Below are positions 47,020-55,800 of a DNA stretch of 64,000 bases, piece after piece (the first letter of the stretch is position 1; each line of letters starts with the position of its first letter). The notes under the pieces were generated by a model. The model made no database searches. It worked only from the letters and a program-made list of their open reading frames with translations, and was not told where the DNA came from. The position numbers and the translations under genes were made by a program. This DNA is from Paragordius varius (Eukaryota > Nematomorpha): NCBI GenBank assembly GCA_964247055.1, contig OZ176054.1, positions 8,184,001 through 8,248,000 on the forward strand, given 5' to 3'.

Positions 47020-49614
47020 TTTGTGTGAATCGGAACATAAATAATTCAATCGAACAATATAATGGACCGTTTTAAAATAAATTTTTAAGTCTATACCCAC
47101 TTTTATTATCCAATATTTTATTTTTATAATATGAATATTGATTGTTACCACAGAATATAACAAAAATAATAATGTTACATTGGAATAATGTTATTTTCCA
47201 TTTAATTTTATATATTCATTAATACATATATCCACATATATTTTAGCTCGAATCAAGCCATCGCATACATGAATAACATGACAAGTACAAACACCAAAAA
47301 TTGCATTATATCGCCCCCGCCCATACCTTCAAACACTCACATCAATATTAATGCCGTCTCACGAAATGACCCTACTACTAATAATTTACATTCAGATTTT
47401 AAACCAGTATGTATAAATAATAATAATAATAATGATAAAAATCCTTCACCCCTCTTGTCGTCTTATGGTGGTACAACAAATAACCAATCATCTAATTATT
47501 ATAATGCTAATGCCAATTCCATAAATGGTAGGATAAGTACCAATTCAAATGGAAACAGTTATGCTCGTATTCGTGAATTTGGGGATAAAACTTTGCAGGA
47601 TATTTCGGATATTTATGCGGCTGCTACACAAAATTTTGATGAAGATTATGCCACTCCAAATATTACAACTAATATTAATGACAACAATGTTAATGTTAAA
47701 CAACGGATCTCTCCATCCAATAATAGTCAGAGTGGATCTATAACAGCTGCTATAAAACATGGTATGTTTGATGTGTAAATATTATTTTACAAAAAAAATG
47801 AAATGAAAATGGACCTCCGCTTTATAATTACCCTGATTTTGGGAAAGTGTAGAGCTATATATATATATATATATATATATCCGCATCATGACTTTTTTAA
47901 GAAATCAAAATTGAATTTCGGTTAAATTTTTACTTTTTGTTTTTTTGGTCACCTGCAAATCCACAAATTAATAATAAGTTTGTAGGAAGATATATTGAAT
48001 CTTTAACGACAATAACGGGTCATTAAGGGGTAGCTCTACTTTAATGTTTAAAATGCAAAGGTGTGTTTTTTTAGTTTTAAATTAAATCCTATCAATATGG
48101 AAAGTTTTTAAATTTTACCAGTTGATTAATTGTATATTTTAAATTTGTTTTTTATCTAGTAAATCCAACTCCGGGTGTGATTGGTGCCCAAGAAGTGTAT
48201 TTAGATCCTAGGATTAAATCTCAATTGCGTAAGCAAATGGAACAATTGCAAGGACAAAAGAATGAAAGTACGCTATAAATTATTTTATAATCATATTTGT
48301 TATACCAAAATGTATGTTTATTTACAAATACTTCCTTTTACAGTAAAAAATTTTATTAAAAAAACAAAACAAGATGTAGGATAATAAACTTATTGTTTTG
48401 AGTTAACAAATAAGGAATAGAATGTAAACTGACGCACCATTGTTCACAATCGTAATCATATAGGTTATTTGGAAAAATGGATCACTTATGCTTACCTATA
48501 AAAATATATAATTTTTTCACCATTAATTTTTACCATAAAATCTATTAGATTAATGTTTGATGATTTGATAAAAGTATTTGGAACTCATATTAGATATCGT
48601 TTTTATTTATGCATGCAGGTCCTATCCCATTTCCTTGTACAAACCAGGGACCGCCACTTTCATCAAATCGAAGCAGTTTGATTTCAAGTAATAATTCTAA
48701 CAGCCAACAGACTCTTTCCTCCACCCATAACAGCATGAATGCCAACAACACTCTTTTTAATGGCGCAAAACTTGAAAACCCCATGTTACATGCCCTGGAT
48801 AATACGGATATTAATAATAGTCCAGAACGGATGAGTTTTCGGGAAAAAATGAAAAAATTTGCCCAAGTACAAATATTTTTCTGTTTTTTAGCATTAATAT
48901 TATATTGTTGATCTATTTGGTTAAAATTGGGAAAATATAATTGTTGTATTACCAATTTACAGCAGCTATATTACTTTCAGATAATATTACAAACTAAAAA
49001 AAAAGGTTGTAAAACTGTTTCTCTTTTACTTTTTATGTGGATATTTCCCATATTAATTTTTACAATAAACTACCTATCATTAACGAACCTTATGAAATAT
49101 TGTAATATTATTTAATAATCATTAATTATTATATTGCAATTATAAATCAGCTAAAATTATATGAATTTATTGTAAATTTTCGATTACTACTAGTAATCTT
49201 TTTCAAACGTAAAAAAATATAATTAAAATTTTACAATAAATTCATATAATTTTAGCTGATTTATAATTGCCATATAATAATACAATCACACTTCAGCGTA
49301 AACAATATCCAAACATTAATTAATTGTGTTATATTAAGGTGTCCACACTTAATGCCTGTACCATAAACAATGTGACAAGCATAAACAACTCAAATGGTTA
49401 TGTTAATGGTTTTTCCACAAATTTTTCAACGACAACCTCAACAACAGGTGCCGGAAATGTCACCCTTGAACACAATGGGAATAATGGACCCTCTTTTAAT
49501 GATTCCCCAATCATGGGGATTGAAAAATTGCGTATTTCTCGAACGCAAAAACGTATTGAAGATTCTTTGTTTCATGGAGATAATACTAACCATAGTTTTA
49601 GGAATGGGTTTTAG
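19922..49614 (+). CDS. AFDN: Afadin/canoe orthologue, 32 exons, about 2,446 aa
   Basis: A cytoplasmic scaffold of adherens junctions that binds Rap/Ras-GTP, nectin tails and F-actin. The domain order is the full afadin order: RA1 (residues about 36-133), RA2 (about 455-545), FHA (about 760-850), DIL (about 900-1290), PDZ (about 1495-1580) and a disordered C terminus with a short conserved acidic coiled segment (about 1883-1930). The 32 exons (given in the block entries) have matching phases throughout and total 7,341 nt ending in TAG at 49612-49614. The start MAATLKREHIDKLTKIIKRW aligns with human MSAGGRDEERRKLADIIHHW. It is about 600 aa longer than human afadin because the linkers and tail are Asn/Ser/Thr-rich. 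The first intron is 7.1 kb and the PDZ intron 5.8 kb; many others are 60-150 nt. Identity is very secure; individual linker junctions less so. Confidence 0.95.
21158..23607. mobile_element. 2.45-kb foldback element with about 990-bp arms, TTA target duplication
   Basis: Left arm 21158 to about 22145 and right arm about 22608-23607 are inverted copies around a unique core of about 460 bp. Over 195 bp (21858-22052 against 22702-22896) the arms encode the identical 64-aa frame, so inner-arm identity is essentially complete; the outermost 100 bp have diverged. The ends are CACAGTGTGCAA and its complement, flanked by TTA (21155-21157, 23608-23610). A 3-bp duplication fits Harbinger or CACTA-type elements; the CACAGTG end also recalls Transib, but that makes 5-bp duplications. 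No DDE transposase was seen. It is best called a nonautonomous DNA transposon of unassigned superfamily. Confidence 0.85.
24448..24704. mobile_element. hAT-type MITE, 257 bp
   Basis: It starts CAGGGGTGTCAAAC and ends GTTGGACACCCCTG, so the TIR is CAGGGGTGTCnAAC, a classic hAT end. Internal GGCCGC segments near both ends are also typical. The expected 8-bp duplications (TTTTAATC and TTACCAAC) no longer match well, so the copy is old or was rearranged. Confidence 0.75.
25431..26980 (+). mobile_element. Tc1/mariner-like transposon relic, 1.55 kb, TA target duplication
   Basis: The ends are CAGTCATGTATT..AATACATGACTG with TA on both sides (25429-25430, 26981-26982). Extended inverted ends of about 160 bp include AAGAGCTCTATGGTATTAA and TCGGAAATCTTTGG. 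One coding relic (26128-26544, +) is inside. The segment 25790-26080 is a tandem duplication of about 170 bp sharing TTTAGACTTTAGGTGTT and TGAAATCGACGGGAATGAA. Short derivatives with the same ends lie at 54256-54470 and 56009-56194. Confidence 0.85.
26128..26544 (+). pseudogene. Tc1-like transposase N-terminal fragment (138 aa)
   Basis: The frame carries paired-HTH features of Tc1/mariner-type transposases: an alpha-helical start, GRKTKCNEGIVRQVKTIL, then LTVDEILNKIPAECKISKKT leading into a second recognition helix. It stops where the DDE catalytic domain should begin, and a full transposase is about 340 aa. It can at most encode a DNA-binding fragment. The first codon shown, ATG at 26128, may not be the ancestral start. 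Confidence 0.65.
28358..29936 (+). CDS. AFDN: Afadin block 2: linker between RA1 and RA2
   Basis: Exons 28358-28763, 29049-29207 and 29547-29936. The linker is Asn/Gln/Tyr-rich (for example HTQTQNQNQNHD), then lysine-rich (KQTKEKKNK), matching the human KKEKKEKKKREKE region. Exon 29547-29936 holds the conserved YEAMPETSFTRSISNPEAVM, followed by RRRRAQKLEKKLRMIQ, against human YKDMPETSFTRTISNPEVVM. The first part is far longer than in vertebrates. Confidence 0.85.
30279..30734 (+). CDS. AFDN: Afadin block 3: second Ras-association domain
   Basis: Exons 30279-30436 and 30557-30734. GGMIKIYGEALKPGVPYKTL aligns with human GGTLRIYADSLKPNIPYKTI, followed by LLTNTDTAAFVIREVLDKYG. The acidic ISDFEPCYFLQ segment corresponds to DDDECPLQIFREW. 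This is the second Ras/Rap-binding ubiquitin-like fold. Confidence 0.92.
30805..31888 (+). CDS. AFDN: Afadin block 4: linker and FHA domain
   Basis: Exons 30805-31227 and 31374-31888. The first is a low-complexity linker. The second contains ALKITGPGIQPLHCIL (human IQLFGPGIQPHHCDL), TPCGPHAKTFINDESVQGSQ and LTNCSRIRFG (human LQSGMKVQFG), the FHA core. The phosphothreonine-binding residues are as degenerate as in other afadins. Function in afadin: a protein-interaction module. Confidence 0.92.
31986..35689 (+). CDS. AFDN: Afadin block 5: DIL (dilute) domain
   Basis: Exons 31986-32061, 32127-32309, 32379-32476, 32554-32866, 33346-33564, 33960-34096, 34407-34550, 34712-34916, 35224-35361 and 35457-35689. 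Landmarks are FKLSPAYLCYLILRYFV (human FKLSPTYVLYMACRYVL), LTFWLANMSEILYAM (LAFWMANASELLNFI), IQIFTRLFKYAEAWI, LKQWADSNGLELAL, CPKLNSLQIYTILTQY and DLIEKAVNIA. The last exon gives IPDDGFSFDVMTGIIPEFV, then a Ser/Asn-rich spacer before PDZ. DIL binds ADIP and other junction partners. Confidence 0.92.
36238..42365 (+). CDS. AFDN: Afadin block 6: PDZ domain, split by a 5.8-kb intron
   Basis: Exon 36238-36399 ends SVTITKTQNGLGLSILAAK (human ITVTLKKQNGMGLSIVAAK), giving the GLGL carboxylate-binding loop. Exon 42173-42365 continues LGIYVKAVVSGGAAQQAGAP, KPGDKIVSVNGISLLGVDES and IAANLMSRAGPTLTLQY. The PDZ binds nectin C termini. The intron 36400-42172 contains a complete intronless gene (38422-40386). 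Confidence 0.94.
36400..38421 (+). other. Afadin PDZ intron, part upstream of the nested gene
   Basis: AT-rich DNA with no gene or clear repeat. It must hold the promoter of the nested gene, but no core element stands out in this AT background. Confidence 0.5.
38422..40386 (+). CDS. Intronless 654-aa protein nested in the afadin PDZ intron; IPIPV motifs
   Basis: I do not recognise the family. The ATG at 38422 directly follows an in-frame TAA, and the frame runs 654 codons with codon use like its neighbours, far too long for chance at this AT content. The protein is basic and Ser/Asn/Thr-rich, probably mostly disordered, with no signal peptide or membrane helix. Three short motifs cluster at residues about 225-272: NIPIPVFIEDG, FTIPVRIECP and DIPIPVIIDAN. 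They resemble the IPV motifs by which BAG3/starvin proteins bind small heat-shock proteins (BAG3 has IPIPVIHE). No BAG or WW domain was found, so a chaperone link is only a suggestion. Being intronless, on the host's strand and in an intron fits retroposition or independent birth. AATAAA follows near 40873. Confidence 0.8.
   Translation: MGITSPYPDSFWSNIRMDQIFAIHNQSPTSKTFSRFITSPTSVVKSTKCFVQYYCSKNFRRSDHNNQREVPKSHDTDMDSQLYCRIDDVRHAKTGYWCKKSALGFKVTSKMNDGSSSNKTTVKGFALKHESIAKHLLSPNWIPNAKNSYPAAAISVNNPRLTPLDRSKSYNQNVSPISSFNHEPDYETLENDEEYLSAKRFWTSSPSYQSASSKKTLIHYKNENIPIPVFIEDGQTINSKNNFTIPVRIECPHKITKTKSDIPIPVIIDANPTSADTADDYTNLSDNVSSYFNNIKPNSNLHIEDISNISSSTAFVNNKNNYQNYDQSCRQIIKKYPHLDKCILNSSNRRSFIQVKPIAKGRPALSGIFEDCPFRKSFCTSSSWSVDPRLTSSVLSTTTASTCLVPWNLAEKQVISSDFTKNINIHPFSKEHITSYYQTGAHSNNKITFPKELKHLPGFDQGSFQSELSNGPSLNSTIVKLDPSIVKPDFTSEIKTLDASVTDKPIDNLDILAWLDGASLSRHPNPENKDEKVKFNCATQTPSEWNFSDFFIAAQTSQAKTLPQHKCQIFLTTRQKNRPTQIVLPSLQNASSRKITCTLSYSDEKTSSANLRLNHKTATKCSGNYINHNYNYKKTDMSLPKSANSSSKIFVVIK
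40387..42172 (+). other. Afadin PDZ intron, part downstream of the nested gene
   Basis: Contains the probable polyadenylation signal of the nested gene (AATAAA near 40873) and otherwise unremarkable AT-rich sequence up to the acceptor before 42173. Confidence 0.5.
42366..43662 (+). other. Afadin intron between PDZ and tail
   Basis: AT-rich intron; no gene or repeat recognised. Confidence 0.6.
43663..49614 (+). CDS. AFDN: Afadin block 7: disordered C-terminal region
   Basis: Exons 43663-44463, 44743-44850, 45140-45355, 46292-46325, 46401-46479, 46712-46929, 47247-47761, 48160-48267, 48619-48866 and 49339-49614 (TAG). Recognisable afadin landmarks: ELQNKGDTLNAYESEKLNAL, then IMEYEFQRRLMEEEQSDDDD (human LMLEWQFQKRLQES..DEDD); APEPPTRNLSSYM (PPPPPQRNASYLK); TPGVIGAQEVYLDPR, which I recall from canoe/afadin tails; and RMSFREKMKKFAQ (NLTFKERQRLFSQ). 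The rest is Asn/Ser/Thr-rich low complexity. In other afadins this region binds F-actin and alpha-catenin. The 34-nt exon at 46292 is the least certain. Confidence 0.85.
45403..45600 (-). mobile_element. Non-LTR retrotransposon 3' end with (TAGA)n tail
   Basis: On the minus strand a short open frame ends KPRHDGMPRDPLTT and runs into a simple (CTAT)n array (plus-strand GATA/TAGA at 45403-45425). A GC-richer 3' end followed by a tetranucleotide tail is typical of some LINEs and the SINEs that use them. It lies in the afadin intron after 45355. No reverse transcriptase is present; the copy is 5'-truncated. Confidence 0.45.
47843..48045. repeat. Small inverted-repeat element in an afadin intron
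   Basis: AAAGTGTAGAGCTA on the left and TAGCTCTACTTT on the right bracket about 200 bp that starts with an (AT)n run. It may be a MITE; only 12-14 bp of terminal repeat support it. Confidence 0.35.
49135..49271. repeat. Near-perfect 45-bp hairpin in the last afadin intron
   Basis: Left arm 49135-49180 and right arm 49225-49270 are inverted copies differing by about one indel (core AATCAGCTAAAATTATATGA), with a loop of about 45 nt. Intron 48867-49338 contains it. It may be a very short MITE or a transcribed hairpin. Confidence 0.75.
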
Positions 49615-51509
49615 AAATGATTAATTGCATTTGGATCATACCATATTGTGCATTTTCTGGGAAAATATCAATCTTTATTATTACATATTATATTTTTGCA
49701 TTTAGTAAGGTTAAATAATATTTTCGCCAAAAAGCAGCCCCCATTTATTTCTATAATCTCATGTATTCCATCCACATAGAGTAAATAATTATATGTATAT
49801 CACATATTTTTTATCATATATATTTAATGTCCATGTTTGTAACTATGTTTATTTCCCACTAGCTATATATCATAGTTAAATGCTGCATTTATCAACCAAA
49901 TTTTCGGATCCTATATTTCTTATATTATTATGTTGTTTAGGTCACTTTTGTAATTTTTGATACTTTTTTTATAATTTTTTGATTTTGTACAGTTAATAAA
50001 TTAAAAAATAAATATTTTTTCACATTGTAATTAGATATGTAGGTGCGGGCCATGTTTTCATTGTAATATGATAGTTAAATACAGTCGTTATGGGAAGTAT
50101 GATATATATATAAACATATCAAAAGTTACTTCGCTAATAATATAGGTTTAACACAATTACCTAAATTAAAAATCTATAACTTCGGTGTGGCTTAAACACA
50201 ATAAATTGCGAAAATTTAACCTGAGTTTAAAGTTTCAGGTTTCATTATTTTTTAAAAATATTTTGATATGTATAAGGTTATTTTACAAACCAAAAAAATT
50301 GTCTTGATGAATCTTTATCTGTAGAAAAAAGTTGGATTTCCACTACAATATGTCAAGAGCATGTCTTTAAGTATCTCAAAGAAATTAGACATTTAAATTT
50401 TCAAAACTCTTAAAAAATAATTTATGTTGTTTTACCATCAGATGAATTAAAGATCATTTTTTATATTTAGCAATTTAAAGCGATCATAACTTACAGTTTG
50501 TTAATATCCCTCCCAATGTTAAATTTTATATGGACCTTAAAATAATATTTACGCTAATTTAATCAATTCCTAGGCATCCTGTATTTTAAAAATTAATAGT
50601 CCGATATATGGTTTTATACTCTAAGATTATGTTCCAAAACCGGTTACTAGGTTTAGGGATTGCAAGTTAATAAATTTGTAACATTTGTTAGGCACAATAA
50701 ATTTACGGGTGCAAAAATTAAATTTCAGTATGCAATTGATTAGAGATTTATAAAAAAAGAGTAATCAATTTAACACCATTTCGGATGCTTAAATCTTTTG
50801 CTGTATTGTGCTTTCGAAAAAGGTTTTTTTCGTGTGCTAAAAATAGTGTCGGGAAAACGTATATTGTGTCGATATTGAGCCACTTAGTAACAATGTTTAA
50901 CCCCGTCCCTCATTAATACAAGATCAATAATAATTCTTAACTATCAGGCAATATATTTCTTTTATGAATGTGTGGTTGTACCACATTTTTTTGTCCCTGA
51001 TATAGGGATTAAACTTGCTTCAAAAAAGAATAAAACTTGCAGAGGTAGAATATACGATATTTTAACCATTGTGTTTGTTTGGGTTACTAATCTAATTCAC
51101 CTCTGATCTTCTAATTATTGAAGAATAATATTTTTTCCGATTCATTAGTCATCGTTTTGATAAAGTAAAAGGACGTGCAGTGCATATGCATTCTATATTT
51201 TTAGTAATATAAAAAGCCTTTGGAATTTTGAGGGTGATTAAATTAAAATACTTCATAGATAACTCTATAATAATACAATACAGATATCCATTTTGTTAAA
51301 GAGCATATTATAGTGATAATGGTTTTTATCATTTAATTACTCTGTACAAAAATGTTTAGTTTCCTTAGCATTTCAGGTATCCCTCTCATAAATAATGTAT
51401 ATATTTTTAATTCGTATAAAAATCCTTGTTACAACCATGCCAAAATAGACTTTAATTTATACATTATATATATCCCTTTTTTGTAGTTCTGGACGTTTTT
51501 TATATAATT
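49615..51509. other. AT-rich intergenic DNA
   Basis: 3' flank of afadin (AATAAA-like sites near 49994) and 5' flank of the second GPCR. No element or gene recognised. Confidence 0.6.
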
Positions 51510-52913
51510 TTGACTTTCCTCCCCTTTATATTTAATTGTCAAGAAATGAGTCAACATATTGTAAAAAACTTGACATATAATAGTCTAAATGTCACGGAAT
51601 GTTATCCCTATACGACCATTGAATTGTTTCCACGTGATCTGATTAACACTTTAAACAAGTATCTGTCGCTTATCCTATTTTTAGCTGGTTTGGTAGGCAA
51701 CTCTTACGGATTAAGACTTGTAACTTTTTCATCTTTCAATAATCGTAAGCTGAAATCCGGATTCAATACATCAACCAATTATCGTAAACTCAATAACAAT
51801 CAACTGTTGATCAAATGGTTCTTTCTAATTAATTTGTGCAATACATTACTTATGCTAATATCCCCAATTATGAAGCTCTATGGTGATGGGAGACGAAATC
51901 GTATTTGGACCAGTTATGCTTGGATATTTTTTATTTCTCACCTGCATTACCCAATCTCTAAAAGTTTTATAAGTTTTGGCTTCTTGATATATGTCTTATT
52001 TTATGGTAACCAATTATTAGCTGTTATTACACCCTACAACTATGGTCGATTAGTGACGCAAAATAAATTATATTTGGCGATCGTGGCATGTTTTATCTAT
52101 TCAGTGGCTTGGCATTGGTTTATTTATAAATGGTTTTATACCTATTCTCTGCCTATATGTTTGGACACTATTACAATAAAATCTCAAATGGTCAACAACC
52201 TTAATGAAAATTTTATAACAATGTATGCATTTAAACTTAACATAAAACTTAGGGAAGAAAAACTTTACTACTATGAATTTGCAAGAGAATTTTTCGTTAA
52301 AATTTGTCCATTCGTTGCTATCGCTCTATTTAAATGTATCATAATAAAACGGGGACAGGAAATTACACCTACCAAGGTTTCACAATTAACATCACAAAGT
52401 GAGACACCATTTGAGAATAGTCGAGGCGCCAACAAGACAAATATTTACGCCAAGTCATCAAAATCAACTTCAATTAACAATTCAAACGATGTTCATGGCA
52501 AAAAAGCGACCATATATATCATAAATCCATTAAAATACCAACATAATTCAAGCACACCTTATATCAAACAAACTGGGAGGGGAACAAGCGAGTCTACAAA
52601 TATCCGTCCACATAAAATGACATGGCATCAACGAAAAAAGCGAGAAAACAAATTACATTATAAAACAATGATAATTCTTACGGCCGAATTCATTTTCCTA
52701 TTATTACCTCTCACGATAATACAAATGGTTTGGCAAATGATTCCACCAACCGCTAATTTCGCTATAATCGCCGCTATATATATATTTTTATCATTACTTG
52801 AATATGTATATGTAACATGCACGTTTTTCATAAATTTAGTGTTTAATCCAATTTATCGTGAAATGACTCAAAATTGTTTAAAAACAGATCTAAAGTATTT
52901 TAAAATACATTAA
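51510..52913 (+). CDS. Divergent rhodopsin-like GPCR, single exon, up to 467 aa
   Basis: A predicted seven-helix receptor. The N terminus has NLT and NVT glycosylation sequons. TM1 has LAGLVGNSYGLRLV with the class A Asn. TM3 is SFGFLIYVLFYGNQLLAVI, where the DRY box is replaced by TPYNYGR-like sequence. TM6 is AEFIFLLLPLTIIQMVW. TM7 ends FFINLVFNPIYREM, a good NPxxY-like end plus helix 8. The third cytoplasmic loop is long (about 100 aa), basic and Ser/Thr-rich. Met1 at 51510 gives a hydrophobic MTFLPFIFNC leader; Met at 51546 (MSQHIVKNLTYN) is equally possible. It is not closely similar to the receptor at 4821-6320. AATAAA follows at about 52970. Ligand unknown. Confidence 0.8.
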   Translation: MTFLPFIFNCQEMSQHIVKNLTYNSLNVTECYPYTTIELFPRDLINTLNKYLSLILFLAGLVGNSYGLRLVTFSSFNNRKLKSGFNTSTNYRKLNNNQLLIKWFFLINLCNTLLMLISPIMKLYGDGRRNRIWTSYAWIFFISHLHYPISKSFISFGFLIYVLFYGNQLLAVITPYNYGRLVTQNKLYLAIVACFIYSVAWHWFIYKWFYTYSLPICLDTITIKSQMVNNLNENFITMYAFKLNIKLREEKLYYYEFAREFFVKICPFVAIALFKCIIIKRGQEITPTKVSQLTSQSETPFENSRGANKTNIYAKSSKSTSINNSNDVHGKKATIYIINPLKYQHNSSTPYIKQTGRGTSESTNIRPHKMTWHQRKKRENKLHYKTMIILTAEFIFLLLPLTIIQMVWQMIPPTANFAIIAAIYIFLSLLEYVYVTCTFFINLVFNPIYREMTQNCLKTDLKYFKIH

Positions 52914-54255
52914 TATCTAATATTGGAGTCATTAGTTCCATCATATATTATAAATAGTAAATTAAATTTAAATAAAGTATATTATTTATTTTATAATAAT
53001 TAATAAAGCAAAATTTATTAATTAATATTTTGGGTTAATATTTCTTGGGTTCAAATAAAGTAAAAATGCTAATTCATAAATTACATTTTTGCTTAAATTG
53101 TCAAATTTATTATAAGGTCAATTCATACAAATTTCAATTTTGAAGGAAATATTGAATTTTAAATGGCAAAAATAATTAATATTGCATTTAAAACATTATT
53201 TAGTTGGGACTAAAACCTTTTAATATTAAACATAGTCGAAAAAAATATGATGTATATTTGAATCGGGCGTCGCTGTGACTTCGTCAAAACGATAAACTGT
53301 TAATAGGATTAAAAAAAATTTTAAAATTAACTAACCATAAATTGTTGCAAAACATGTGTAATTTTATGAATAATTATAAAAGTTGTTAATGATTATAACT
53401 ATAAATTATTCGCGATTTTAGGGCCTTACGAATATGTAAACTCTGATTTATTGGAATTTTTTGGTGGAACACAGGACCCTGACTATATCGGCACACTAAT
53501 AAATGTGTAAATGGGCCATTATTAAATTTGAATGGTCATACACATTTTCCGGATAGATGTTTCAAAGCTTTGATTTTTAAAGGCTCATTCTTTGCATTGT
53601 CTGGGACTGAAGGCTAACTAAATAGTTGCTCAACCATTATCGACGCCTTAGTAATGAAATAACTAGAGTAAGAAAGGATTTTTAACAGTCGTATACGTTA
53701 ATTATGCTTAAAGCTTCTTGAAAAGCGCTTGTTTATAATCTTGCCACCTGAGATCATTATTAAAAGATAGTCTACGTTCACAATTTTTTATGTTGTTGAG
53801 GCATATTTTGCAGATTATGTAACTAAACCAGGGACAATTGAAAAAGGTGCTTGTCTATGAAAGCTTGTAAGGAAAAGTTCAATAATAATCAAATCATAAT
53901 TTTCTATACGTTTGCCGGAAATGTTTTAAAGCTATGTTGGTCACTTGAATAAAAAACGTGGTCGGAACCCATCCATAAAAAAGTGGGTGGACAATGATCA
54001 GCGCATTATCAAAATATAAGATTACAACTGTCTTCTATATTTGGCGAATTCATAAAACTAAATTTAGATAGCGATTATTGAATTTAAATGTTCCGGAAAA
54101 TTGCCTTAAAACCTTATTTTACAGTATTATTAATACAGATCTAGCCCTTTTAACAAGTCTTTCTTTGCCTTAATGTAACATATTGAAACGTATCAACTCG
54201 TTAATATTTTATGCTGCATCATATCGATAAATAATCACACCATAAATGTGAAGTA
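52914..54255. other. Intergenic DNA
   Basis: AT-rich, with a somewhat GC-richer part at 53400-54060 that may be a decayed transposon, but no frame or end could be recognised. Confidence 0.5.
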
Positions 54256-54470
54256 CAGTCATGTATACTTTACTTTATCAAAAAATATTCTTTCGTTAAA
54301 TGGGTAAAAATATTTATTAAAACAAGAGCTCTATGATATTAACAATATCGTATTCATCAGAAAAGTATAATTGCAATAGAGCTCTTGTTATTTCCATTCT
54401 TTACCAAATATTTATGACCATTTAACGAAAAAAAAAAAAAAAATTTGATAAAATAAAGGATACATGACTG
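54256..54470. mobile_element. 215-bp MITE derived from the Tc1/mariner-like element
   Basis: It is flanked by TA (54254-54255, 54471-54472) and has ends CAGTCATGTATAC..GGATACATGACTG. It shares the subterminal sequences AAGAGCTCTATG and TTACCAAATATTT with 25431-26980 but lacks any coding. A classic internal-deletion derivative. Confidence 0.88.
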
Positions 54471-55800
54471 TATATACATCTATCAAAACATAATGTTAAA
54501 AAAATTAATAGCATTTAACCATTATTTTTTCGATTTCATACATTGACCCCATATAAATGAATTTTTTTTGAAATAACACTCCCATTCAGAATCACTTTTT
54601 ACCTTAGTTTTTTTAGTTCATTAATAAACCTAATTAAAAAATAATTCTTGTTTTTAACCATTTTTCTCCCAAATTTGATTTTTCCCCAAATAAAAAATTT
54701 CATATTTACTATACTAGATTGCCCATGAAGAGGAAAGTAAGTAACATAAATAACACTATGTTACCATCTGAAAAATTTAGTTCTATATAACATATTAGGG
54801 TACGGAAGAAAAAATACATTAAGAATATCAGGTCTTAAAATGTCTCAAAACTTAAAAATTAGTGTTTATAAAATACATAATCGCTATTAGGGATTTACCC
54901 TTACGATTAAAATTTATTTTATACCATACTATTAATTTAAAGAAATGAACCAAAAAAATCAGCAGTTTCTCTTTGATGATAAAAAAATTTCCCCTCTTTA
55001 TTTATAGTTTTTCAAAAAAAAATCTAGAGTATTCTATAAATAGTTATTAAAAATTTTAACATTCTTCACTGGAGGTTTATGAATTCAATGCCTGCCAAAA
55101 AAAATTATTTTTTACAACATAACATAGAAATAGGAAATATATTAGCTATTAGCAACAGGAAACTAACAGCCTAATCTATTTTATACGAGTGTATACTAGT
55201 TAGCCATTTTGTAACATTTTATCATCGTATTATAAAAAATAAGGTGACGCATTGAGGTATTTAATACTATACCCAGTTAAATAAATATCTTAAGAAGAAA
55301 ACAATTTAAAGGTAATATTCCTAGAATATATATAAGGAAATAGACAGAGAAACGATGTTTTTAAGATTGTAACTTATTTGTTCGTCCTTTGGTCCCTATG
55401 TTCATATACAAATAACATTTGAGAGAACTAGAATTCGCTGCTAAAAATTTATTAAATATAATATAAATATGAAAATAGTTACTGAGGATGCACACGCATA
55501 TAAAAATCTGTATATTTGAAAAATAATAATAATAATATTTGGTTAAATTGAGTCCCATATACGTTTAACTAATATAGAATTAATAAGATTTTTGTATTGA
55601 AACATTTTATGGAAATTATAAACTCAATAAAAATAAACATAAACTATAAATTAAATACATATTAATATGAACAAAAAAAGGATGTATACAATGTTCATGA
55701 GAGATTAATAATGTTCAAAAATTAGTATATTTGTTACTACCGAAATAAAAATTTACTTTTATCTGCAAAAATAATTAGATAATATATATCTATAAATGAT

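Noticed and set aside
53400-54060. Possible transposase remnant (fragments such as IFKGSFFALSG and KKRGRNPSIKKWV)
   Set aside because: The fragments are in different frames, short, and do not match any family convincingly by eye.
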